Assembly (NCBI GenBank): GCA_002085375.1
Contig: NATP01000003.1
Coordinates: 1 to 35,594, forward strand
Origin: a candidate division Zixibacteria bacterium 4484_95
GTDB taxonomy: Bacteria > Zixibacteria > MSB-5A5 > UBA10806 > 4484-95
Reading direction: 5' to 3'
DNA: 35,594 nucleotides
The notes under the pieces were generated by a model. It did no database searches. It was not told where the DNA came from and was given only the letters and a program-made list of their open reading frames with translations. Positions 26,044 to 33,722 of this stretch are shown here, in pieces (positions within the stretch are counted from its first letter, which is position 1; each line of letters begins with the position of its first letter). A program made the translations under genes and the position numbers.

Positions 26044-26670
26044 GTGAGATATCTTTATATTATTGTAACCATCTTTTCAATATTGGCTTTTGACTATTCT
26101 TATTCCCAAAAAGTAAATGTTTCTGAAAAAGCCTCGAAGCCAACGGCAGTGGATTTCTTCAAGGAGGAAATCATCTTGTCGATATCAGATAGCCTCGTGT
26201 CGGTTGAAGGGATTTATTATTTTTTTAACCATACCGACAGAGAAATGGTCTTTCCGGTGATATTCCCTTTTTATGTAGATAGTTTATCATCATATCCTCA
26301 TTTTATCGATGCTTATATAGACGATGGAGACAAGACGATTAAACTGGAATACAAACATACTGGTTTTAACAAGGGTATTAGGCTGGGCATACCGCTTAAA
26401 CCCAAAGAAGTAACGGTCTGGAATATTGATTATAAACAGAGACTTAAATCACACCATGCTAAATATATTCTTACCTCGACTGGTATTTGGGGTAAACCAC
26501 TAAAAGAAGCCACATATTGTTTCATTGTACCTGAGGACATCATGGACGTAAAGATATGGCCCGATGCAGATACGGTTTACACTGTCAAAGAAACCAGGGT
26601 TTATAAGGCTATACGGCGCAACTTCATGCCCACTAAAGACATGGAGATTTCCTGGAATGGAAATGGTTAA
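26044..26670 (+). CDS. Exported protein of unknown function
   Basis: 208 residues starting at GTG. A signal peptide (MRYLYIIVTIFSILAFDYSYS, cleavage near 21-22) precedes a single domain rich in beta strands: EEIILSISDSLVSVEGIYYFFNH, VFPVIFPFYVDSL, FIDAYIDDGDKTIKL, GIRLGIPLKPKEVTVWNIDYKQ and a C-terminal TRVYKAIRRNFMPTKDMEISW. The arrangement loosely resembles DUF4424-type exported beta domains, but I would not assign it. No strong ribosome site precedes the GTG. The sorting-domain protein follows 55 bp downstream, and the two may be co-expressed. Confidence 0.7.
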   Translation: MRYLYIIVTIFSILAFDYSYSQKVNVSEKASKPTAVDFFKEEIILSISDSLVSVEGIYYFFNHTDREMVFPVIFPFYVDSLSSYPHFIDAYIDDGDKTIKLEYKHTGFNKGIRLGIPLKPKEVTVWNIDYKQRLKSHHAKYILTSTGIWGKPLKEATYCFIVPEDIMDVKIWPDADTVYTVKETRVYKAIRRNFMPTKDMEISWNGNG

Positions 26671-26725
26671 TTTTTTTTCTTAAATGAACACAAAAAATTT
26701 AACCCCGATATGGAGGTGGGAGATT

Positions 26726-28132
26726 ATGAAAACCGGAACGATATTAATCATGATATTAGTTAGTTTTACCTTCCAACTTGGCTTTGGCAATCCGTTGCCA
26801 TTACCACTGTTGTTAGAGTATTCAGTGGATCCACCATGGATAGAGGTCTTATATCTTGATGATTTAACAGGCGATACAATCCGTACAACTGAAGGTTCAG
26901 CCGTAATCACCAGCTTTATTCCAAACCAGGATTATGTAGTCCTTTTAGATTCATCAAACACGACAGGATTTACTCTTAATCCTGAAGGTGATTCAATTAT
27001 ATTCTTAACTGATTATGAATGGGGTTCTACCATTGGCTATGGAACCTATGGTAGCACAGCTGGTTCACCACCGCCGGGTTTAAGTATTACAGTAGGTATT
27101 TACGAAGAATATAATGGTCACGATTGGGATTTTTACTTTGTATATGATTTTTGTTCCGAACCTACTCCCGGCCAGATTGATTATAATTTTTTAGATGACG
27201 GACCCAGATGGGGAGATTCAGATCTTATCATTAACGAAGTCTGCATAAACAACACCTGGAGACCAAACTCAAGTCTCATCGAATTGTATAACATGGGTGA
27301 ACAACCTGTTAACGCCGATGAAATGCTTTTAATCGGAAACTCGGTATATCATTTCCCTGAAAATACCATAATAAGTCCAGGGGAGTTCTTTGTTATAGAC
27401 GAAAACGATTTTCCGGATGGATTTGCCCTTCATCCCCTGGCTGATGTCTTGTACCTTGTCGATAGAGATAATTACGATCAACCTGAGCAATACTCGATTG
27501 TTGACCAGGTCGGTTGGTCATCTAACCATGGAGAAAATGTCTCGTTTATGCGCTATCCCGATGGTGATGTAAATCCGGCAGTGCAGGAAGATTTTAAAGG
27601 CTACAACGATGAAACATCTTACACCTTCGAAAATGGATTCCCCTCACGTGGTGCACCAAACCGCCACCAATACCCTGGTTTTGTAGTAATCGGCGCCAGA
27701 GCGGATTCTGTCAATACCAGCACTTCAGATGATCACGTTCCTCCAAACGAAATGATATACTATACTATCTTCGCTAAAAATTATGACGGCGAATATTCTT
27801 CCCCAACCGGTGAATCAAGGACATGCATAATCCTTAATAGTTCTGGCATAGACGATAAAGAACCGTCCGAACGCTACATCTCTTTAAACTGCCACCCCAA
27901 CCCCTTCAACGCCCAGACAACCATCTCATTTTCTCTTGAAAACGAATCATATGTCAAAATTTCAATTTATGATATTGCTGGCCGTCTGGTGGATGTCCTT
28001 GCTCAAAGCCATTTCCAGGCTGGAATTAACTCTGTAATCTGGAATGCCAGCGACTTACCCTCGGGAATATATTTCTACTCGGTAAAAACCGAGCAGAATA
28101 CGCTGACCCAGAAGGCTGTTTTGTTGAAATGA
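26726..28132 (+). CDS. Secreted protein with lamin-tail-like domain and type IX (Por) C-terminal sorting domain
   Basis: 468 residues from the ATG at 26726, which has GGAGGTGGGAG before it and gives a clean signal peptide (MKTGTILIMILVSFTFQLGFG); the longer frame begins 14 codons earlier without a ribosome site. After an N-terminal region with VDPPWIEVL, a lamin-tail-like (LTD) domain is seen around LIINEVCINNTW, SSLIELYNMGEQPVN and PGEFFVIDEN. The last ~75 residues are a sorting/FlgD-like Ig domain: HPNPFNAQTTISF, VKISIYDIAGRLVDVL, SGIYFYSVKTE and a basic end. Such domains direct type IX secretion in FCB bacteria. Function of the mature protein is unknown; no type IX machinery is in the window. 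Confidence 0.85.
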   Translation: MKTGTILIMILVSFTFQLGFGNPLPLPLLLEYSVDPPWIEVLYLDDLTGDTIRTTEGSAVITSFIPNQDYVVLLDSSNTTGFTLNPEGDSIIFLTDYEWGSTIGYGTYGSTAGSPPPGLSITVGIYEEYNGHDWDFYFVYDFCSEPTPGQIDYNFLDDGPRWGDSDLIINEVCINNTWRPNSSLIELYNMGEQPVNADEMLLIGNSVYHFPENTIISPGEFFVIDENDFPDGFALHPLADVLYLVDRDNYDQPEQYSIVDQVGWSSNHGENVSFMRYPDGDVNPAVQEDFKGYNDETSYTFENGFPSRGAPNRHQYPGFVVIGARADSVNTSTSDDHVPPNEMIYYTIFAKNYDGEYSSPTGESRTCIILNSSGIDDKEPSERYISLNCHPNPFNAQTTISFSLENESYVKISIYDIAGRLVDVLAQSHFQAGINSVIWNASDLPSGIYFYSVKTEQNTLTQKAVLLK

Positions 28133-28206
28133 TATATATTTCATATCTCTATAGCATCTAAATATTTCCATTGCCATAATTTCTTTTTGGTCATAAACTA
28201 ATCCCT

Positions 28207-28228
28207 GCTTAACGATATCGTTTTAAGC
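28207..28228. repeat. Inverted repeat upstream of the SSS symporter
   Basis: GCTTAACGATATCGTTTTAAGC contains the perfect 12 bp palindrome AACGATATCGTT flanked by GCTT and AAGC (with two extra T). It lies 36 bp before the symporter ATG and could be an operator. Confidence 0.35.
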
Positions 28229-28263
28229 TGAGTTGGTCTTTACGCTAAGCCGGCAGGTAGACC

Positions 28264-29880
28264 ATGACAAATCTCGACTGGACAGTTCTGATAATTTATA
28301 TCATCGGTATTATCGGCATGAGCATGGTCATTGGCCGTTCACAAAAAAGCCAGGAGGATTATTATCTTGGTGGCCGGCGGATACGACCCTGGCAGGTGGC
28401 GCTTTCAGTGATGGCGACTCAGGTATCCGCCATCAGTCTTATCGGCGCACCCGCCTTCATCGCCCTAAGAAAAGGCGGTGGTCTTGTTTGGCTTCAGTAT
28501 GAGTTTGCCATCCCTTTAGCCATGATATTAATAATGATTGTGTTGATTCCTGTATATCATCACACCCATGGTATAACCATTTATGAATACCTGGAAAATC
28601 GGTTTGGGCGAGCGATGCGGGCAACACTAAGTCTTGTTTTCTTGATAAGCCGCGGTCTCAGTGCTGGAGTGGCTTTGTTAGCAGCTTCTATAGTCACGAG
28701 TGTTTGCCTTGGTGTACCGCTAGCTTATACAGTGGCTTTAATTGGAATAGTTTCCTTGTTGTATACCACCATCGGGGGCATTAAAGCTGATATCCAATCC
28801 GATATAGTTCAACTTGTCATTTTATGGGGCAGTGCTATAATCTGCATTATTATAATTCTAAACCTTCTTGGCGATAACGCATTCGTTGTTGCCCCGGCGG
28901 ATGCAGGACGTTTGAAAATTTTTGATTTTGGATCAACCGGCCTTGGTGATGGCAAAACCTTTGCTTTCTGGCCGATGCTTATCGGTGGATTTTTCCTGTA
29001 TCTCTCATACTATGGCTGTGACCAGAGTGAAACGCAAAGACTTCTGACAACCAAAACCCCGGAGGATGCCCGTCGGGCTCTATTTATAAACGGGCTGTTA
29101 CGTTTCCTTCTTGTTTTAACCTACTGCACTTTCGGGTTTTTCCTGCTTTCCTTTCTCTATCATAATCCAGACTTCGCCGCCAGGTTTAATGGAAGTCCGC
29201 CGGATTTCCTGGTGCCATATTTTCTAGTGGAGTTCTTTCCAAAAGGCTTACTGGGGTTGGTAGTGGCGGGCATCTTTGCCGCTTCAATGTCAAGCATCGA
29301 CAGTGCTCTCAATTCCCTTTCGGCAGCCACCTGGCGCGATTTCTTAATTCAATATTTCCCCTCTTTAAAAAAGCTCTCTGGCCGGAAAATGGTAAGGATT
29401 TCGCGTATACTGACGGTCTTCTGGGGAGCGCTTGCTACAGTTTTTGCCCTCAGCATGATCGGTGGTCCGGAAACTGTATTAGTGATGGTTAACAGAATCG
29501 GCTCGACCTTCTATGGCCCGATACTGGCAACATTCTGGCTGGGCATACTTACCCGAAAGACATCCCAGGTGGGTGCTATAAGCGGGCTGTGCACAGGCGT
29601 CATCGTAAATATCATACTGTGGAGATTTTTCTCAAATGAGGTTTCCTGGTTGTGGTGGAATGTGACAGGATTTATAGTCGCCTCTTGGGTAGGTTACACT
29701 GTCAGCTTCTTCTTTCCCCAAAAACATACGGTTAGAACTCTGGAAAACAGTTTCTCTTTAAGACAACTGCTAAAACAGGGTGGGGCAAGATGGAAATATG
29801 TAATTTTGGTCATGGCTTTCTTATTAATAATTCTGATATGTTGGATCTTACAGAGCTTGGTAATAGGACGGTTAAATTAG
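28264..29880 (+). CDS. Sodium:solute symporter (SSS family)
   Basis: 538-residue polytopic transporter with about 13 predicted membrane segments. Family hallmarks: DYYLGGRRIRPWQVALSVMATQVSAISLIGAPA (about 33-65), GITIYEYLENRFG, TTIGGIKADIQSDIVQ, and GIFAASMSSIDSALNSLSAATWRDF, the conserved Na+-site helix of SSS proteins. The substrate (sugar, carboxylate, amino acid or other) cannot be read from sequence and no catabolic gene flanks it. The N-terminus starts at ATG after an AGGTAG-like site. Nothing is damaged. Confidence 0.94.
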   Translation: MTNLDWTVLIIYIIGIIGMSMVIGRSQKSQEDYYLGGRRIRPWQVALSVMATQVSAISLIGAPAFIALRKGGGLVWLQYEFAIPLAMILIMIVLIPVYHHTHGITIYEYLENRFGRAMRATLSLVFLISRGLSAGVALLAASIVTSVCLGVPLAYTVALIGIVSLLYTTIGGIKADIQSDIVQLVILWGSAIICIIIILNLLGDNAFVVAPADAGRLKIFDFGSTGLGDGKTFAFWPMLIGGFFLYLSYYGCDQSETQRLLTTKTPEDARRALFINGLLRFLLVLTYCTFGFFLLSFLYHNPDFAARFNGSPPDFLVPYFLVEFFPKGLLGLVVAGIFAASMSSIDSALNSLSAATWRDFLIQYFPSLKKLSGRKMVRISRILTVFWGALATVFALSMIGGPETVLVMVNRIGSTFYGPILATFWLGILTRKTSQVGAISGLCTGVIVNIILWRFFSNEVSWLWWNVTGFIVASWVGYTVSFFFPQKHTVRTLENSFSLRQLLKQGGARWKYVILVMAFLLIILICWILQSLVIGRLN

Positions 29881-29934
29881 CTTTTCGACAATAGGTCATA
29901 AAGTAAAAATTGTTGAATAAAAAATAATAATTAT

Positions 29935-29962
29935 TTGATTTTAAAAATCTATATCTTATATT
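29935..29962 (+). promoter_or_regulatory. Possible promoter for the dprA-like gene
   Basis: TTGATT (29935-29940), 16 bp spacer, TATATT (29957-29962), about 33 bp before the ATG. It sits in very AT-rich sequence, which lowers its value. Confidence 0.3.
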
Positions 29963-29995
29963 GCAAACTAAAAATGACCAGTAACTAATGTAGAT

Positions 29996-30880
29996 ATGAT
30001 GGATATCGACAACAACACTCCAGTTTGTATAGCCTTAAAAGAATATGCTCAGGTAAGTCCAAAACTTTTCCAGAAACTACTTTTAACCTATGGCAATCCT
30101 TCCAACATCTTCCAGATGACACCGGAGGATATATCATCGATGGTCGGTATCAAACTTGAACAGGCACAAAAAATAATAGGTTGTTATAAATCTTTGGATA
30201 AAGCTATCGAGATGATAGACTACTTGGAATCACTTGATATCTCAGTTATCAGTTACTTCCACGAGGAGTATCCCGAACTGTTTAGGGTTATTGCCGAGCC
30301 ACCGTTGGTTATTTATGTAAAAGGTGACCAGCAGCTTCTTCAAGATGGTGGTATTGCTATCGTAGGCACAACCTCGGCTGACCAATCCAGATTAAGAATG
30401 GCGGCGGATTTTGCCAAGGAGTTTAGCAAGCATGGTAAAACGATAATATCGGGTTTGGCAAATGGTATTGACAGCGCTGCTCATCTTGGTTGTCTGAAAA
30501 ACCAGGGTAAAACAATAGCTGTTCTCGGCTGCGGACATCTAAATATTTACCCCGAGGAGAATATCCCGTTGATAAATCTTATTCTTGAATCAGGTACTAT
30601 TATTTCCGAACACGATATATACGCCGATGCCATTCCCGGGCGATTGATATCCCGAAACCGTCTCATCTCCGCTTTAGCTGATGCTGTAATTGTGGTGCAA
30701 ATCGGCGAAGAAAAACGTGGCGAACTATACACTGCCCGGGCGGCCATTGAACAGGGTAAACCTCTATTTTTGTTGGACCCTGATAATAAGTCGGACAATG
30801 AAACATTATTGGAAAATTCTGCTATAAAAATAAAAGGGTTAGAACAGATAGACGAAATATTAGAATACGTGATAAGATAA
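29996..30880 (+). CDS. dprA: DprA/Smf-like DNA-processing protein (short)
   Basis: 294 residues. A helical, HhH-like N-terminus (about 1-65, LLLTYGNPSNIFQMTPEDISSMVG) leads to a DprA Rossmann domain: GGIAIVGTTSADQSRL, TIISGLANGIDSAAHLGCL, TIAVLGCGHLNIYPEEN, GTIISEHD, RLISRNRLISALADAVIVV and GELYTARAAIEQGKPLF. DprA loads RecA on incoming single-stranded DNA in transformation. The C-terminal winged-helix domain common in DprA (~360 residues) is missing, and the usual SGSLxTA is EKRGELYTA, so this may be a paralog. The two ATG codons at 29996 lack a clear ribosome site. Confidence 0.85.
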   Translation: MMDIDNNTPVCIALKEYAQVSPKLFQKLLLTYGNPSNIFQMTPEDISSMVGIKLEQAQKIIGCYKSLDKAIEMIDYLESLDISVISYFHEEYPELFRVIAEPPLVIYVKGDQQLLQDGGIAIVGTTSADQSRLRMAADFAKEFSKHGKTIISGLANGIDSAAHLGCLKNQGKTIAVLGCGHLNIYPEENIPLINLILESGTIISEHDIYADAIPGRLISRNRLISALADAVIVVQIGEEKRGELYTARAAIEQGKPLFLLDPDNKSDNETLLENSAIKIKGLEQIDEILEYVIR

Positions 30881-31038
30881 CAAAAAACATGTCCTCGACG
30901 AATACAAGGGTAACCGTCAAGTTACCAGGATGAATCCGGAAACAAAGGGAAAAACAAGATTTGTTATTATCAAGGAGCAGAGAGGCTATTAAACCATTTA
31001 TTACCTGATTCATACCCGAGTAGTTAGGAAGTTTGAGA

Positions 31039-31662
31039 ATGAATATGTACAACAAACATAGTGACCTTTTTTTTCAGATTAAAGAGTCCTGTCGCAGTGA
31101 ATTAAAGATTAAAGGAAGCAGGTTTATTGCTTCGGCAAAAAAAGTTAAAACAGAGGAGGAAGTACATCAGTTTATCGATGATATAATCAAAGAATTCCAC
31201 GATGCCACTCATCATTGTTTTGCCTGGAAACTAGGACATGGTAAAAAGCTAAAATACCGATACTCTGATGGAGGTGAGCCCAATCATACCGCTGGCCTGC
31301 CCATATTCAAAGTCCTTGAGGCTCGGAATATCTCCAACATAGTGGTTGTGGTCACCCGGTACTTCGGCGGGATCAAACTTGGAACCGGCGGACTGATAAG
31401 AGCTTATAGTAGGTCTACTTCAAATGTTTTAAAGGAATGCGGAATCGAAAAAAGCCATCAAACTGAAACTGTCGTTTTTAAAACCAGCTTTGAATTTGCC
31501 TCGTTAATCCATAATATTATAACCTCGTTTAAAGCCAGTCTCAAAGATTCATCATATGGAGATGATATTGTTTTTACTGTGGAGATAAGAGAATCACGGT
31601 TTAGGGAATTTATAACCAAACTTAAAGATGGTACAAACGGTCAGGTCAAATTCATTAAATAA
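31039..31662 (+). CDS. YigZ/IMPACT family protein
   Basis: About 207 residues; AGGAAG at 31026-31031 fits the ATG at 31039 better than the TTG two codons earlier. The IMPACT/UPF0029 domain is clear: GSRFIASAKKVKTEEEV, FHDATHHCFAWKLG, YSDGGEPNHTAGLPIFKVLE and VVVTRYFGGIKLGTGGLIRAYSR, followed by a ferredoxin-like C-terminal domain (about 135-205). The family is linked to translation control in eukaryotes and is poorly characterised in bacteria. The next gene starts 35 bp inside its 3' end, suggesting coupled translation. Confidence 0.93.
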   Translation: MNMYNKHSDLFFQIKESCRSELKIKGSRFIASAKKVKTEEEVHQFIDDIIKEFHDATHHCFAWKLGHGKKLKYRYSDGGEPNHTAGLPIFKVLEARNISNIVVVVTRYFGGIKLGTGGLIRAYSRSTSNVLKECGIEKSHQTETVVFKTSFEFASLIHNIITSFKASLKDSSYGDDIVFTVEIRESRFREFITKLKDGTNGQVKFIK

Positions 31663-32554
31663 GAAATATCTGGCGGTTGGTGTTGGCCTGTGTGCTTTAG
31701 ACTATATCTGCATCATTAAAAAATTCCCGCATCCCGACGAGAAACATAACGCCGAAGTCTTCTCTCGCCAGGGAGGTGGACCTGTTCCTACCGCTTTGTG
31801 CGTACTTGGCAACTTTGGCGAGAAAACAACCTTCATCGGCAAATGCGGAAATGATTCCGAGGGGAAGATAATCGAAAACGAACTGAATCGATTTGGAGTT
31901 GATACCAGGGGGATGGTTTTCGATGACCACTGTCATAGTCCGCAGGCTTTTATCTGGGTTGATTCGAAAAGCGGGGCCCGTTCGGTTGTTTTGAACCGCA
32001 CCAATACTCCGGATTTACAGCCTGAGGAATTAAATAAAAATATGTTACAATCCTGCCGTTATCTTCTTATCGATGGCAGGGAGATTGAAGCCTCTTTGGC
32101 AGCGGCAAAAATCGCCAAACTTAGCGGTGCTGAGATTATTCTCGATGCCGGTTCTTTAAGGAAAAATATTCACGAGCTATTGCCTTTAGTTGACCATCTG
32201 GTGGTTTCGAAAAATTTCGCTGACAAATTTACCGAAGAGTCCAAACAAGAAAAAGCCGCCTTAAATCTTTTGAAAAATGGATTCAAATCAGTGGTAATTA
32301 CGCTTGGTGCAGATGGCGCTGTTTGTGCAACCGATAACGGTTTTTTCCATCAAGAAGCTTTCGTGGTCGATGTTGTCGACACCACTGGAGCTGGCGATGT
32401 ATTTCATGGCGCTTTTATCTACGGCCTTGGTAGGGGCTGGGATATGCAGAAAGTGGTAAGGTTCTCATGTGCAACGGCCGCCCTTAAATGCAGATACATC
32501 GGTGGAAGGACGGGTATTCCATCCCTTGATGATGTCGTGCGTTTTTTAGTATAA
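31628..32554 (+). CDS. PfkB-family carbohydrate kinase
   Basis: 308 residues. PfkB signatures: GVGLCALDYICIIKKFPHPDEK (N-terminal strand with substrate region), RQGGGPVPTALCVLGNFG (about 48-65), IGKCGNDSEG, and the ATP/anion-hole motif DTTGAGDVFHGAF with catalytic Asp257. The substrate may be a ketohexose, fructose, ribose or nucleoside; the alignment does not decide it. It overlaps the YigZ gene by 35 bp, in a different frame. I kept the ATG at 31628 because no better start precedes KKYLAVGVG, but the first ~10 residues are uncertain. Confidence 0.9.
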   Translation: MVQTVRSNSLNKKYLAVGVGLCALDYICIIKKFPHPDEKHNAEVFSRQGGGPVPTALCVLGNFGEKTTFIGKCGNDSEGKIIENELNRFGVDTRGMVFDDHCHSPQAFIWVDSKSGARSVVLNRTNTPDLQPEELNKNMLQSCRYLLIDGREIEASLAAAKIAKLSGAEIILDAGSLRKNIHELLPLVDHLVVSKNFADKFTEESKQEKAALNLLKNGFKSVVITLGADGAVCATDNGFFHQEAFVVDVVDTTGAGDVFHGAFIYGLGRGWDMQKVVRFSCATAALKCRYIGGRTGIPSLDDVVRFLV

Positions 32555-32608
32555 TACCACATACGATTTTTAGCATAAATCCCTATAGATAAATAAATAT
32601 CTTGATAC

Positions 32609-33268
32609 TTACTTCGATGATGCACCCAACCGTTCCCATCTCACGCGCGATGGGAAATGGAAGAGATTGTAAAACAATATCTTAACAGCTGGGAAAATAT
32701 ATGGGCTTTCCCAGCGAGGAGAATTTGGGTCGGGTTTCCACGACCAGTAAACGAACATACCCTTGCCCTTGACATTTTCCACATTGACTGCTCCAAAATC
32801 GCGGGAGTCATGGGATATATCACGGTTATCGCATAAGATGTAAACTGTCCCTGCAGGTACCCGAACCGGGGGGAAGAAATCCCGATTGGAAAATTTTTCG
32901 GGGATAATCTTTTGGTCACTATGCTTTACGTAATCGACCTCCTCAACGGGCTCACCATCAACATAAATAACTTTGCCCATGATCTCAACTGTTTTTCCCC
33001 CGGTAGCTATGACTCTTCCAATTCTGATTTCTCCGATTTTGAAAGGATGTTCAAATACTACAACATCCCCAATCTCTGGTTCGCCAAACTTGTATGCAAG
33101 TTTGCTTACCAACAAAAAATCACCTTCAAAAAGCAAATTTTCCATATCAGCATCTTTTAGTTGATATGGCATGAATACAAATAACCTGAGCACCAGACCT
33201 ATTATAACTACTATAATAGCGATTTTGATAAATTCTGTGCGTCTGTTTGGACTTTTTTTTCTTTTCAT
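32609..33268 (-). CDS. Signal peptidase I-like protein lacking the catalytic Ser/Lys dyad
   Basis: 219 residues with one N-terminal membrane anchor (about 13-33, IKIAIIVVIIGLVLRLFVFM) and an S26A peptidase fold. The family boxes are recognisable, but the key residues differ. The usual SGSMxPTL is DADMENLL, putting Asp41 where the nucleophilic Ser belongs, and the usual IKRVIGLPGD is IGRVIATGGK, putting Gly84 where the general-base Lys belongs. Box E is present as CDNRDISHDSRDFG (146-159). It should be unable to cleave signal peptides by the known mechanism. I recall the same Asp/Gly pair in streptococcal SipA, a pilus assembly factor. No sortase or pilus gene is nearby. No Shine-Dalgarno is clear. 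Confidence 0.88.
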   Translation of the reverse strand: MKRKKSPNRRTEFIKIAIIVVIIGLVLRLFVFMPYQLKDADMENLLFEGDFLLVSKLAYKFGEPEIGDVVVFEHPFKIGEIRIGRVIATGGKTVEIMGKVIYVDGEPVEEVDYVKHSDQKIIPEKFSNRDFFPPVRVPAGTVYILCDNRDISHDSRDFGAVNVENVKGKGMFVYWSWKPDPNSPRWESPYIFPAVKILFYNLFHFPSRVRWERLGASSK

Positions 33269-33722
33269 AATATTCTTATTTTCTATCGGTAAAAAAACAT
33301 GGATGTTTACCTTATTCTATAAACAGGTCAGTAATGGATATCGATGTATAGCCATCTAATAGCATCGTATAATCTACCAACCCTCAACAGGTTAAACGGT
33401 TTAGTGGATTTCTGGTCTGCTTAAAAACAATAACTTGTGAAATATTATCTGAAATATTTTTATCTGGTTGTAACCGGATTATTTTTTTCTACCAGCCATT
33501 ATTATAATAATACAAAAATTGGCACTATTACATTTCATATCTACTCTGGCTAAAAGCTATATTTACAACAATAACAATACTGTCATGTAGAAATTTGCAC
33601 CATAACTATGGTTAATCTGATTATTTCTTCTTAGATCTTATAACGCAAGAAGTTTTACAATATATCCTAATCAACGATATTGACATTTTCAAAAAATTAT
33701 GATTTAATAAAGCAAACATAAC
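33269..33722. other. 454 bp AT-rich divergent gap
   Basis: Between the signal peptidase-like gene (minus) and clc (plus). It holds the predicted clc promoter near its end and a bulged inverted repeat near 33288-33311 (GGTAAA...ATGTTTACC) in the leader of the minus-strand gene. No gene or fragment was recognised. Confidence 0.5.
33680..33708 (+). promoter_or_regulatory. Predicted promoter for the clc gene
   Basis: TTGACA (33680-33685), 17 bp spacer, TTTAAT (33703-33708). The start point falls near 33715, only about 8 nt before the ATG at 33723, and no ribosome site is present, so the mRNA may be nearly leaderless. Confidence 0.5.

Noticed and set aside
30929-30991. 20-codon frame MNPETKGKTRF... 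between the dprA-like and YigZ genes
   Set aside because: No spaced ribosome site and too short to support; probably chance.
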